NCBI GenBank assembly: GCA_964413265.1
Contig: CAYPRX010000019.1
Location: forward strand, 1 to 14,714
Direction: 5' to 3'
Length of the DNA: 14,714 bases
DNA from: CAVYGN01 sp964413265
GTDB lineage: Bacteria; Spirochaetota; Brevinematia; Brevinematales; JAOACQ01
In this document: piece by piece, positions 1 through 7,500 of the stretch
How positions within the stretch are numbered: position 1 is the stretch's first letter
How the letters are laid out: each line of letters starts with the position of its first letter
The notes under the pieces: model-generated
Seen by the model: only the letters and a program-made list of their open reading frames with translations
The model's database searches: none
What the model was told of the DNA's origin: nothing
Translations under genes and position numbers: made by a program

Positions 1-615
1 AGGGATATTCATGATACTATTGGATATGTAATGACAAATAATATCATGCTTCTTCAGGCCTGCTCATATTACGTCCCGAAGAGGATGAAAAAGGTTCATA
101 CATTTCTCGAAGATGCTCTTGCTAACGCGAAGAACGGGCTGAATGAGACCAGAAGTATATTAAGAAAGCTTCATAACATTGACCGGATAAACGGAGCACA
201 GGAAATAATGAGAATCATCAAAATATTTAAAGAATCATGCAGCATCGAAGTTACCTGTAATTTCGGCAATACTTCGGGAAGCTGGGGACATTCACTGGAT
301 TATGTCTTTTACCGGATAATACAGGAAGGGCTGGTTAATTCTGTAAAACACGGTATGGCAACAATGGTTATGATTACATTCTGGCAGAATGATAATGAGA
401 TATTATTGAACATATCAGACAACGGCAAAGGTATTCAGGATGAGGAAATGAAAAAAGGGATCGGAATATCAGGTATGGAAGAGCGCCTCAATCGTTTCAA
501 AGGAACTCTAATAGCTGAAAGTATGCCGCATGGTTTTTCTCTTCATATAACTGTTCCGAGGAATTCAATTCAAAGTGAGGGCAATAATGAAGACTATCAA
601 TCTTATGCTTGTTGA
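1..615 (+). CDS. Sensor histidine kinase, C-terminal part (HisKA_3 + HATPase_c), 5' end cut by the window
   Basis: This is the catalytic end of a two-component sensor kinase of the NarX/DesK/LiaS (HisKA_3) type. The reading frame is open from base 1, so the sensor domain lies outside the window. Codons 2-8 read DIHDTIG, an HisKA_3 H-box, which puts the phospho-accepting His at bases 10-12. The ATP-binding domain follows: an N-box IIQEGLVNSVKHG (about codons 106-118), a G1 box DNGKGI and a G2 box GIGISGM. The gene overlaps the next one by 29 bases if that starts at the ATG at 587, so kinase and regulator are almost certainly a translationally coupled pair. It lies directly upstream of a sugar-uptake operon, and sensing of that sugar or of carbohydrate status is inferred. 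The signal cannot be read because the sensor part is missing. Confidence 0.93.
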   Translation, partial: RDIHDTIGYVMTNNIMLLQACSYYVPKRMKKVHTFLEDALANAKNGLNETRSILRKLHNIDRINGAQEIMRIIKIFKESCSIEVTCNFGNTSGSWGHSLDYVFYRIIQEGLVNSVKHGMATMVMITFWQNDNEILLNISDNGKGIQDEEMKKGIGISGMEERLNRFKGTLIAESMPHGFSLHITVPRNSIQSEGNNEDYQSYAC

Positions 616-1240
616 CGATCAAAAGATATTTATTGAAAGTCTTGCGCATATCCTTAAAAAAGCAGCAAGATCAATTAACGTGATCTCTTATGCTTTCAAC
701 GGCAAGGAGGCTGTTGATGCAGTAGAAATATCGATTCCTGATGTAATTATAATGGATATCCGCATGCCCGTAATGAATGGAGTTGATGCAGTCAAACTGA
801 TCCATCAAAAATATCCCCAGATAAAGATAATAATGCTGACCACCTATGATGACGATGAGTACGTAAAAGACGCATTGAAATATGGTGCTGTCGGTTATCT
901 GTTAAAAGATATTCCTATAGAAGACCTTGTCACTCAGATAAAAAGCGCGTGTTCGGGCCAGGTTGTACCTATCTCAAGGAGCGTGCTGGAAAAATTAACG
1001 CACAATATTGATCTGGATTCCGCATATAATCCGCCTGAATGGATTGACAGTTTGAACAAAACTGAAAAAAAGATATTAAAGCTGATCATTGAAGGAATGG
1101 ATAATAAAGAAATATCTGAAATTGTTTTTCTCGCTGATCAAACAATAAGGAACTATATCCATAAGATTTATGAGATCATAGGAGTTCCTAACAGATCTCA
1201 GGCCATAAAGGAGGGACGAAAGTATATTCGTTTCCTTTAG
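587..1240 (+). CDS. NarL/FixJ-family response regulator (receiver + LuxR-type HTH)
   Basis: This is the DNA-binding partner of the upstream kinase, 217 residues. The receiver domain covers about residues 1-122: acidic pair D10-D11, phospho-acceptor D57 in IIMDIRMPVMNG, T85 in MLTTYDDD and K107 in YLLKD. A C-terminal LuxR/GerE helix-turn-helix follows (about 150-217), with LNKTEKKILKLIIEGMDNKE and the recognition-helix region ADQTIRNYIHKIY. The ATG at 587 is preferred over the in-frame GTG at 575 because GAGG at 577-580 then sits six bases upstream as the ribosome binding site. All key phosphorylation residues are present, so it should be active. The nearest likely target is the sugar transporter promoter region just downstream, where three phased heptamers are found. 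NarL-family regulators are known to bind heptamer sites, but this specific link is inference. Confidence 0.95.
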   Translation: MKTINLMLVDDQKIFIESLAHILKKAARSINVISYAFNGKEAVDAVEISIPDVIIMDIRMPVMNGVDAVKLIHQKYPQIKIIMLTTYDDDEYVKDALKYGAVGYLLKDIPIEDLVTQIKSACSGQVVPISRSVLEKLTHNIDLDSAYNPPEWIDSLNKTEKKILKLIIEGMDNKEISEIVFLADQTIRNYIHKIYEIIGVPNRSQAIKEGRKYIRFL

Positions 1241-1262
1241 TATTCCCCCATCAAATAAGTCA

Positions 1263-1291
1263 TAGTACAAAATTAGTACAATTATAGTACA
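1263..1291 (+). promoter_or_regulatory. Three TAGTACA direct repeats at exact 11-bp spacing, putative activator site
   Basis: TAGTACA occurs at 1263-1269, 1274-1280 and 1285-1291, with AT-rich four-base spacers and a constant 11-base pitch, so all copies face about the same side of the helix. They lie between the response-regulator gene and the transporter operon, just upstream of a TATAAT box at 1323-1328 that has no good -35 element. This is the usual layout of an activator-dependent promoter. I infer that the neighbouring NarL-type regulator binds here. Confidence 0.55.
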
Positions 1292-1316
1292 TTTTATTCT
1301 ATCAAATAATAAACCT

Positions 1317-1335
1317 GAAGATTATAATAATCTTC
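1317..1335. promoter_or_regulatory. Perfect 19-bp palindrome around a TATAAT box, putative operator and -10
   Basis: The arms GAAGATTAT (1317-1325) and ATAATCTTC (1327-1335) are perfect inverted repeats around one central A. A consensus-like TATAAT lies inside at 1323-1328. The bases 17 upstream (1300-1305, TATCAA) are a poor -35. A transcript starting near 1335 would have a leader of about 74 bases before the transporter start. The palindrome could be a repressor site over the -10. A purely AT-driven coincidence remains possible. Confidence 0.4.
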
Positions 1336-1408
1336 GTATTCCTGGTGATTTGTATTTGAGATTCATAATAAATATCAAAAAAATTATTGATTATAGGAGG
1401 AGTTTGTT

Positions 1409-2653
1409 ATGAGAAAAGCCAGTTTCTTATCTGTACTTATAATTCTTGCGATGTTCATTACCCTGAGTGCCTGGGGTCAGGGTAAAGTTATCACTCTTAA
1501 GATCCTGGACGGGCAGTCAACCACAGATGCCGGGATGGAAAAATTAATCGATGAGGCCCTCGCTAAAAAATATCCTGATATCAAGCTTGACTGGGATATC
1601 GGGGATTGGGGTAAAACTTTTCAACCGAAGATGCAGCAGTATCTGCAGTCAGGTTTACCGGATATCATGATAGGCAAGGGTCAGGATGTTCCGACCTATG
1701 CTAACCTGGGTGTTCTTGCTAATCTGACCGGTAAACCTTATTTAAAAAATGTGATTCCGGCAGCCGTTGGAAGCGGAACTGTTAAAGGAAAAGTTTATGG
1801 CGTTGTTTTCAATGCCCTGTATCAGGGTGTTTATTACAACCGCAAACTTTTCAGCGACAACAATATCCATATTCCGAAAACCCAGGCACAGCTTTTGGAT
1901 GTCATCAATAAGCTGAAAAGTCTCGGAATTACCCCTTTTGAAACTCACTTTAAAGACACATGGAGTATCGGAAATATTACAATGCAGTTTGCTATTAACG
2001 ACGTATTCAACAAATATCATAACTGGGGTGATCAGTTCCGCGCGGGAAAAGTCAACTTTGCAACTTCCCCTGAATATAGGGCCTGCTACATGTACAATAA
2101 GCTGATTTATGATAACACCTGGAAAGATGATACCTTCTCTATGGATCAGATAAAGGCTGATACCCTGATGGTACAGGGAAAGGCCGGGATGAAGGTTTCC
2201 GGTTCCTGGTCCATACAAAACTTTCAGTCTGTAGACCCGGATTTTGACTTCGGTATTTTCCCGTTCCCGAATCAAACTGGTAATGCAAAACTTATTTTCG
2301 AGCCTAATATCACGATCATGGTCAGCAAGAATACAAAATATATGGAGGCGGTTGATAAGGTAATCAGTCTGATAATAGGTGACAAAGAACTTGCCGAAAA
2401 AATCTTCAATTTGACAAAAACTGCTTCAATGCTTAAGAAAGCAGGCCCTACTTATAACAATCCCAGTCAGAAGGATATTGACAGTTACGCTTCAAAAAAT
2501 ATGATTGTCGATGCCAACACTGGAAATACCCAGCTGGTTTGGGGAGGTTTCCAGGATCAGAATGCGCAGGACATTGCAGCATGGCTCCAGGGTCAGATGA
2601 CCATCGATCAGATTTTGAAAGCTGCAGATTCGAGAAGATCGGCAAGCAAATAA
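1409..2653 (+). CDS. ABC transporter sugar-binding protein (family 1, CUT1 type)
   Basis: This is the periplasmic receptor that captures the sugar for the two permeases downstream, 414 residues, the normal size for this family. Residues 1-24 form a signal peptide (MRKASF, then a hydrophobic run ending LSAWG). There is no lipobox Cys, so the protein is likely free in a periplasm, which favours a diderm host. Family hallmarks are an N-terminal lobe beginning VITLKILDGQ, the GLPDIMIG segment (about residues 91-98), KVYGVVFNALYQGVYYNRKLF (about 129-149, hinge region), GKAGMKVSGSW (about 256-266) and a Trp/Phe-rich late segment QLVWGGFQDQ. The ribosome binding site AGGAGG (1395-1400) is excellent. 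A hairpin right after the stop probably keeps this message more abundant than the permease part. Which sugar is bound cannot be read; the GH27 gene suggests an alpha-galactoside or related glycoside. Confidence 0.93.
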   Translation: MRKASFLSVLIILAMFITLSAWGQGKVITLKILDGQSTTDAGMEKLIDEALAKKYPDIKLDWDIGDWGKTFQPKMQQYLQSGLPDIMIGKGQDVPTYANLGVLANLTGKPYLKNVIPAAVGSGTVKGKVYGVVFNALYQGVYYNRKLFSDNNIHIPKTQAQLLDVINKLKSLGITPFETHFKDTWSIGNITMQFAINDVFNKYHNWGDQFRAGKVNFATSPEYRACYMYNKLIYDNTWKDDTFSMDQIKADTLMVQGKAGMKVSGSWSIQNFQSVDPDFDFGIFPFPNQTGNAKLIFEPNITIMVSKNTKYMEAVDKVISLIIGDKELAEKIFNLTKTASMLKKAGPTYNNPSQKDIDSYASKNMIVDANTGNTQLVWGGFQDQNAQDIAAWLQGQMTIDQILKAADSRRSASK

Positions 2654-2671
2654 TATTTAAATCAAATTTAT

Positions 2672-2704
2672 TGTTTTGGGGAATGATTAACATTCCCCAA
2701 AACA
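2672..2704 (+). terminator. Perfect 14-bp intercistronic hairpin after the binding-protein gene
   Basis: The arms TGTTTTGGGGAATG (2672-2685) and CATTCCCCAAAACA (2691-2704) pair without mismatch around the loop ATTAA. Only a weak T-rich stretch follows (TATTTTAA), so it should act as a partial terminator or as a 3'-end stabiliser of the binding-protein message. This arrangement between receptor and permease genes is well known in sugar ABC operons. Confidence 0.8.
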
Positions 2705-2735
2705 TATTTTAACATGATGATTAATAAGTCTGATT

Positions 2736-3620
2736 ATGAGAAATAATGTGAAAAACACGGTGAAAAATCAGGCGCAGTATATTGTTCTTTTGCTTCCTGG
2801 ATTATTGATTTTTACGATAGGCCTGATTTTTCCCATAATCCTGGACTGTTATTATTCATTTACAAGCTGGAACGGCTTTACAAAGGAAGTTCCATGGTCA
2901 GGATTCGCAAATTATATCAAAATATTCACTGATCCTTTCGCCCTAAATGCCTGGGTATTTACAATTAAATTTACAATTGGAAATACGATTATTCAAAATG
3001 TTTTCGCCCTGTTGTTTGCAGTAATAATCGATAACATTCATTTTGGTAAAGCCTTTTACAGGGCAATACTGTTTGTGCCATGCCTTATAGCTCCTCTCGT
3101 TGTAGGTTTTATCTGGACTCATATGTATGGGGATGTGCTTCCTTCATTAAACAGTTTGCTGCACATGCATATAAATTATAAGCTTTTCGGCAGTCCCCGT
3201 TCTGTACTTACCGGACTTCTTATAGTTAACAACTGGCAATGGATCGGCTACTGGATGATGATTTATCTTGCGAATCTTCAATCCATTCCCAAAGAGCTGT
3301 ATGAAGCGTCAAGCGTGGATGGAGCTTCGTTCTTTTCTCAATTCTGGTATATAACAATCCCGATGCTTGCTCCTGCATTTACCATCTGTATTGTAGGCAT
3401 AACGCTGGGTTCCCTCAGAGTTTATGATCTTCTGGTGTCATCAACCGAGGGCGGACCTGGACGTGCCTCGACCTCCATTATTTATTATATTTACACATCA
3501 TCGATAAGCGGAAGGCAATATGGTTACGGGTCAGCTTTATCGATGTCTGTTTTGCTGGTCCTGCTCATTATAGCTATTATCCAGCTTTCAATTTTAAGAA
3601 AGCGGGAGATACAATTATGA
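2736..3620 (+). CDS. Sugar ABC transporter permease, MalF/UgpA-like
   Basis: This is the first membrane subunit of the sugar importer, 294 residues. Hydrophobic segments are visible at about 15-37, 72-95, 105-128, 158-178, 206-228 and 266-288, giving the usual six helices. The cytoplasmic EAA loop reads ELYEASSVDGASFFSQFWYI followed by TIPMLAP (about 188-214); it docks on the ATPase. The start used is the ATG at 2736, but no clear ribosome binding site precedes it (AAGTCTGATT), and GTG codons at 2748 and 2760 are alternatives, so the first few residues are uncertain. The gene follows the binding-protein gene after an 82-base gap that holds a hairpin, and it overlaps the next permease by four bases (ATGA), showing translational coupling. 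Confidence 0.93.
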   Translation: MRNNVKNTVKNQAQYIVLLLPGLLIFTIGLIFPIILDCYYSFTSWNGFTKEVPWSGFANYIKIFTDPFALNAWVFTIKFTIGNTIIQNVFALLFAVIIDNIHFGKAFYRAILFVPCLIAPLVVGFIWTHMYGDVLPSLNSLLHMHINYKLFGSPRSVLTGLLIVNNWQWIGYWMMIYLANLQSIPKELYEASSVDGASFFSQFWYITIPMLAPAFTICIVGITLGSLRVYDLLVSSTEGGPGRASTSIIYYIYTSSISGRQYGYGSALSMSVLLVLLIIAIIQLSILRKREIQL

Positions 3621-4480
3621 TTTCATTAAGTAAACATAAATACGTCTCGAGAACCAACGGTCTAATATCAAAAATTATTATTCAGGCTGGGATGATTTTA
3701 ATATCGGCAATTATAATTCTTCCGATATTTTCAATAATAAATTTTTCATTTAAAACAAGAACTGAACTTTTTGTAAGCAGTCCTTTTTCCCTTCCTCACA
3801 ACCTTTACTGGGATAATTATTTTAACGCTCTGTACCGTCTTAATATAGGGACTACTTTTATAAATACTGTCGCATATACGTTTATTTCAGTAATAATTAT
3901 TGTAATACTTTCAGGCGCCTCGGCATGGGTCATTACAAGGAACCGGCATAAATTCTATAAATTCAGTTACATTTACTATTTAATAGGCATACTTATTCCG
4001 TTTCAAGCCCTATTCCTGCCTATATATATTATTGGCTTTAAACTTCAACTGGTCAACACTGCTTACGGACTCATTTTCATGTATGTAGCAACAGGTATTT
4101 CTTTCGGTGTTTTCGTAATGTCCAGCTTTATTTCACAGGTTCCGATTGAACTGGAAGAAGCCGCCAGCATTGACGGCTGTTCAATTTTTCGCACCTATTT
4201 TACTATCGTGATGCCGCTTCTGCAGCCGGCAATTGCAACACTCATAATAATGCAGTCTTTTATTATCTGGAATGACTACCTCCTGGCGAGTCTTTTTGTA
4301 AGCAGCGGCAATTTAAAAACCCTGAATGTCAATTTCCAGCAACTATTCTCCTCAACAGCATCAGATTATTCTACAGCAATGGCCGGTATAGTTATTACAA
4401 TAATTCCTATAATTACTCTTTTTCTAGTTTTGCAGAAATATATCGTAAAGGGTATTATGGAAGGAAGTTTAAAAGGATAA
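3617..4480 (+). CDS. Sugar ABC transporter permease, MalG/UgpE-like
   Basis: This is the second membrane subunit, 287 residues, partner of the preceding permease. Six hydrophobic segments are visible: one near residues 19-42, then four (about 83-107, 118-140, 147-170, 200-222), with the last at 255-276. The EAA loop reads ELEEAASIDGCSIFRTYFTI followed by VMPLLQP. The start ATG overlaps the upstream stop (ATGA), and GGGAG at 3604-3608 serves as ribosome binding site inside the upstream gene. Nineteen bases after its stop begins the glycosidase gene. No nucleotide-binding subunit is encoded in the window. In CUT1 systems a shared ATPase of the MsiK/UgpC type encoded elsewhere commonly energises several importers, so this is the likely solution here. 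Confidence 0.93.
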   Translation: MISLSKHKYVSRTNGLISKIIIQAGMILISAIIILPIFSIINFSFKTRTELFVSSPFSLPHNLYWDNYFNALYRLNIGTTFINTVAYTFISVIIIVILSGASAWVITRNRHKFYKFSYIYYLIGILIPFQALFLPIYIIGFKLQLVNTAYGLIFMYVATGISFGVFVMSSFISQVPIELEEAASIDGCSIFRTYFTIVMPLLQPAIATLIIMQSFIIWNDYLLASLFVSSGNLKTLNVNFQQLFSSTASDYSTAMAGIVITIIPIITLFLVLQKYIVKGIMEGSLKG

Positions 4481-4499
4481 CATCAAAGGAGGAAATTCA

Positions 4500-5783
4500 A
4501 TGAAGGGATATACAGCCCTTAAACCGCCGATGGGATGGAATAGCTGGGATTGCTACGGAGCAACTGTTACCGAGGAGGAAGTAAAAGGCAACGCGGAATA
4601 TATGGCCGCCCACCTTAAAAATTTCGGCTGGGAATATATTGTTGTTGATATTCAATGGTATGAACCGGAATCGAAACTGTCAGCTTACAGGCCTTTTGTC
4701 CCCCTTACAATGGATGAGTATTCACGTTTATTGCCTGCACCGAACCGCTTTCCATCATCCGAGAGAGGTAATGGTTTTAAACCTCTGGCTGATTATATAC
4801 ATAAGCTGGGGCTTAAATTCGGAATCCATATCATGAGAGGAATACCCAGGCAGGCTGTACATGAAAATACGCCGATATTCGGAACTGCCAAAAGGGCCAG
4901 GGAGGTTGCCAATCCTAATTCTGTCTGCTGGTGGAATACTGATATGTACGGCGTTGATTCTGCTCTCGCAGGAGCTCAGAGCTATTATGATTCACTATTC
5001 CTGCTTTATGCATCATGGGGTGTTGATTTCGTAAAAGTAGACGATATCGCAACACCGTATTCTTACGGAGAGGTTGAACTGATCCGCAACGCAATAGATA
5101 AATGCGGCAGGGAAATAGTCCTAAGCCTCTCTCCAGGCCCTGCTTCTATTGAATATGCCGAACATTTCAAAAAACATGCAAATATGTGGAGAATCACCGA
5201 CGACTTCTGGGACAGGTGGGATCACCTTCTTGAAATGTTTGAAAGGTGCAATCAATGGAGCGTTCATACAGGTCCTGGAAGCTGGCCTGACGCCGATATG
5301 CTGCCACTCGGGCATATAGCTATCAGATCCTTTGAAAACGGAATTGGGGACCGCTGGACAAGATTCAGTAAAAATGAACAGGTCATGCTGATGACTCTTT
5401 GGATCATCTTTCGTTCACCACTAATGATCGGCTGCGAACTCCGCGACAATGATGACTGGACAAATTCTCTTTTAACAAATGAAGAAGCATTGAGAGTATT
5501 GAATTATTCCTCCTCATCCCGTCAGTTGTATCGCAAGGGGCCTTTAAAAAATTATATTGCCTGGACATCTTTCGATGAAGATGGCAGCGTTTACCTGGCT
5601 TTCTTCAACACCCATACGGTTGAGGCAGAACTTGAAGCCCAATATCCTCAGCTCAATATCGAAGGTGAATATCAAGTAAGCGACATTTGGGAACACAGGG
5701 TTCTGGGAAATGCAAACAGGTCTGTTTCTGCAGTGACTCCTCCACATGGGGCAAGGTTTCTTAAGTTAACAAAACTATTATAA
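4500..5783 (+). CDS. Glycoside hydrolase family 27 enzyme (alpha-galactosidase-like), cytoplasmic
   Basis: This is a retaining exo-glycosidase that likely splits the imported oligosaccharide, 427 residues. The GH27 opening PPMGWNSWDCYG is at residues 9-20. The nucleophile is D181 in DFVKVDDI (codon at 5040-5042) and the predicted acid/base is D235 in WRITDDFWDRW. A further family block is PGSWPDADMLPLG. After the barrel comes a C-terminal beta domain (about 345-427) with YIAWTSFDEDGSVYLAFFN. There is no signal peptide, so hydrolysis is intracellular, in keeping with the transporter just upstream (19-base gap). The start has a strong AGGAGG at 4487-4492. GH27 includes alpha-galactosidases, alpha-N-acetylgalactosaminidases and beta-L-arabinopyranosidases. 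The block GIHIMRGIPRQAV at 108-120 marks a bacterial subgroup, so the exact sugar is open. The family is certain; the substrate is not. Confidence 0.93.
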   Translation: MKGYTALKPPMGWNSWDCYGATVTEEEVKGNAEYMAAHLKNFGWEYIVVDIQWYEPESKLSAYRPFVPLTMDEYSRLLPAPNRFPSSERGNGFKPLADYIHKLGLKFGIHIMRGIPRQAVHENTPIFGTAKRAREVANPNSVCWWNTDMYGVDSALAGAQSYYDSLFLLYASWGVDFVKVDDIATPYSYGEVELIRNAIDKCGREIVLSLSPGPASIEYAEHFKKHANMWRITDDFWDRWDHLLEMFERCNQWSVHTGPGSWPDADMLPLGHIAIRSFENGIGDRWTRFSKNEQVMLMTLWIIFRSPLMIGCELRDNDDWTNSLLTNEEALRVLNYSSSSRQLYRKGPLKNYIAWTSFDEDGSVYLAFFNTHTVEAELEAQYPQLNIEGEYQVSDIWEHRVLGNANRSVSAVTPPHGARFLKLTKLL

Positions 5784-5796
5784 TTCATTAATTGTA

Positions 5797-5934
5797 ATGC
5801 TTTGCCATGGGCCAGAAGCGGCTTATCGGCATACGGGGCATGCAATTAAGGAAATGCTCACCGCAGGCTATTCCGGCTTTCTTCACAGATTCTACCATAC
5901 GGCAGAAATGCATTCAAAATGCACCGTAAATTAA
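5797..5934 (+). other. Gap between convergent genes with a doubtful 45-codon His-rich reading frame
   Basis: A frame from ATG at 5797 to TAA at 5932-5934 would encode 45 residues beginning MLCHGPEAAYRHTGHAIKEM, with seven His. It has no ribosome binding site, touches the stop of the convergent gene and matches no family I know. It may be a fragment of a lost gene. A small hairpin TGCATT/AATGCA (5909-5914 and 5918-5923, loop CAA) could be a weak terminator for the - strand operon. No convincing terminator for the glycosidase operon is seen. Confidence 0.2.
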
Positions 5935-6866
5935 TACATATCCAATATTTTTTTTATAGAGGGCGCGGAAAGGCCGGACTTTTCAACTAATACTTCAAGC
6001 TCCTGAGCAAGATAACTTATTTCATCGGGTGCTTGAGATACATGATAAACTAATCCGACTTCTCCCAATTTAGAGGAAAGTAAAGCCCTTAATACTGCGA
6101 TTATAATAAAACGCGGCAGAAAATTGATAATGTTCTGGCTTTTAGGCACAATTTTATATCCAAGAGATTTTAGAACCTGAAATGATTCACGCATCGCATT
6201 CAAGAGAATTCTCAGGTCTTCAGTAGATCCGGCTAATTTACGGTTATCAAGCCCGTATTTTATTGTTAGTTTTCCGAATAAAGGAACACCGGAGGCATGG
6301 GTGGCCAGAAAATCTAAAATACATGTTGATGCTTTTGCCTTGAAACCTCCCTGCCGTATGATATTTATAAGCCGGTTAAGTCTTGGTGTTAATATTCCGT
6401 TTATCTCTCCAAAAGGTACAGCTATTGATCTGGATATAATTGCTTTTATAACATTATCCTCACGTCTCCCCCCAGCAAAGACAAAACCCATCATAACACG
6501 TTCTTTACCCAGAGCATCCGTATATTCATCCGGACCTGCAAGATTATTACCCATAAATACAATATTTGGAGACCTGTTATCAGCCAAAATCGGTAAAAGT
6601 TCAGATACCTGATTCTTCCGGATAACAACAAGGATATAATCATAAATATCTTCAGGCGCCAGTTTATTAATTACAGGAACCCTGGTAACAAACCGTTTGT
6701 TATTAAGCGGGTTCTCAATAATTATTCCTTCCTTTTGGATATCACCGTATCGCTTACCTCTGGCCAGAATTGTTACATCTATTCCTCCGTTAAGCAATAC
6801 TGAGGCACATGCCGAACCATTCACACCTGCTCCGACCACAAGTATTCTTGCATTATCAAGTTTCAT
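5931..6866 (-). CDS. Ketopantoate reductase-like (PanE/ApbA-fold) NAD(P)-dependent oxidoreductase
   Basis: This 311-residue protein has an N-terminal Rossmann fold with ARILVVGAGVNGSACA (GxGxxG at residues 12-17), followed by VTILARGKRY. The C-terminal helical domain carries features of the PanE/ApbA family: GKLTIKYGLDN in the place of the family's Lys-containing helix, LKSLGYKIVP, and a late APDEISYLAQELEVLVEKSG block with the conserved acidic residue. PanE reduces 2-dehydropantoate to pantoate for coenzyme A synthesis, but the motifs here are divergent and no other pantothenate gene is near, so a different keto substrate is quite possible. The start is the ATG at 6866, because GAGGAG (6879-6874) sits seven bases away; the ATG at 6869 is an alternative and a TTG at 6881 is disfavoured. 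It follows the methyltransferase-like gene by about 40 bases on the same strand, forming an operon. Confidence 0.8.
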   Translation of the reverse strand: MKLDNARILVVGAGVNGSACASVLLNGGIDVTILARGKRYGDIQKEGIIIENPLNNKRFVTRVPVINKLAPEDIYDYILVVIRKNQVSELLPILADNRSPNIVFMGNNLAGPDEYTDALGKERVMMGFVFAGGRREDNVIKAIISRSIAVPFGEINGILTPRLNRLINIIRQGGFKAKASTCILDFLATHASGVPLFGKLTIKYGLDNRKLAGSTEDLRILLNAMRESFQVLKSLGYKIVPKSQNIINFLPRFIIIAVLRALLSSKLGEVGLVYHVSQAPDEISYLAQELEVLVEKSGLSAPSIKKILDMY

Positions 6867-6905
6867 CATTAAGCTCCTCAATCTCTGCTCTAACGGTCAC
6901 CTGTT

Positions 6906-7472
6906 TCAGATATATCTTCTTACCCGTCTGCAATAATCAATATATTTCTTTCCATAATGTTTTTTTAAAAAATCTTCTTCACGTATTACCTGACGGTGGA
7001 ATAACAATATTCCTGCCGCAAAATAAATGAGCATAATCCAGTTGGGATAAATAAAAAACTGACCGATTAAAATAATTCCGAATGAAACATATATCGGGTT
7101 GCGGCTGTAAGCAAAAATCCCGGTTGTAATCAGTTCATCGGAATGGTTAAGATCGATGCCAACACGGAAGCTTTTTCTGAATGAAATAAGACACCACAAC
7201 AGCAATGCCAGCCCTGATACGCAAAGAAAGACTCCGGCCCATGATAATATTTCTCTGCGGAACAACAGCCATTTACCGACTGACGGCCAGCCGAATGTAT
7301 TGGCAAATATAAGATAAAAATAAAACAAAATAAACGGAAAGAATAAAAAATCTGTTTTATCAGTATTCCCGAAATTCATGGCTTTTATACCCTGCCTTTT
7401 CAGTATAAAGACACGGCTAATAATCATCACAAGCAATAATACGATTGTAAAAACAGCGAAATATTTTTGCAT
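6906..7472 (-). CDS. Isoprenylcysteine carboxyl methyltransferase-like (ICMT/PEMT family) membrane protein
   Basis: This is a 188-residue integral membrane protein. Hydrophobic segments lie at about 3-23, 41-60, 76-97 and a hairpin at 126-158. The C-terminal half carries the signature of the ICMT/phospholipid methyltransferase family: GIFAYSRNPIY (about 118-128) and REEDFLKKHYGKKYIDYCRR (164-183), which form the S-adenosylmethionine pocket in characterised members. Bacterial members methylate varied small or lipid substrates; none can be assigned here, since prenylated CaaX proteins are not expected. A GTGAGG ribosome binding site lies ten bases upstream of the ATG. It is the first gene of a two-gene - strand operon with the PanE-like oxidoreductase, so the two may act on the same compound. 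That pairing is inference. Confidence 0.85.
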   Translation of the reverse strand: MQKYFAVFTIVLLLVMIISRVFILKRQGIKAMNFGNTDKTDFLFFPFILFYFYLIFANTFGWPSVGKWLLFRREILSWAGVFLCVSGLALLLWCLISFRKSFRVGIDLNHSDELITTGIFAYSRNPIYVSFGIILIGQFFIYPNWIMLIYFAAGILLFHRQVIREEDFLKKHYGKKYIDYCRRVRRYI

Positions 7473-7500
7473 AAATAAAAAACCTCACATTTTCGGCTTT

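Noticed and set aside
1742..2275. A 177-codon - strand frame opposite the sugar-binding protein
   Set aside because: It is a shadow of a gene with clear family features on the + strand.
5788..5849. TTAATTG...CAATTAA inverted repeat after the glycosidase gene, considered as a terminator
   Set aside because: The arms are only seven AT-rich bases, nearly 50 bases apart, with no T run.
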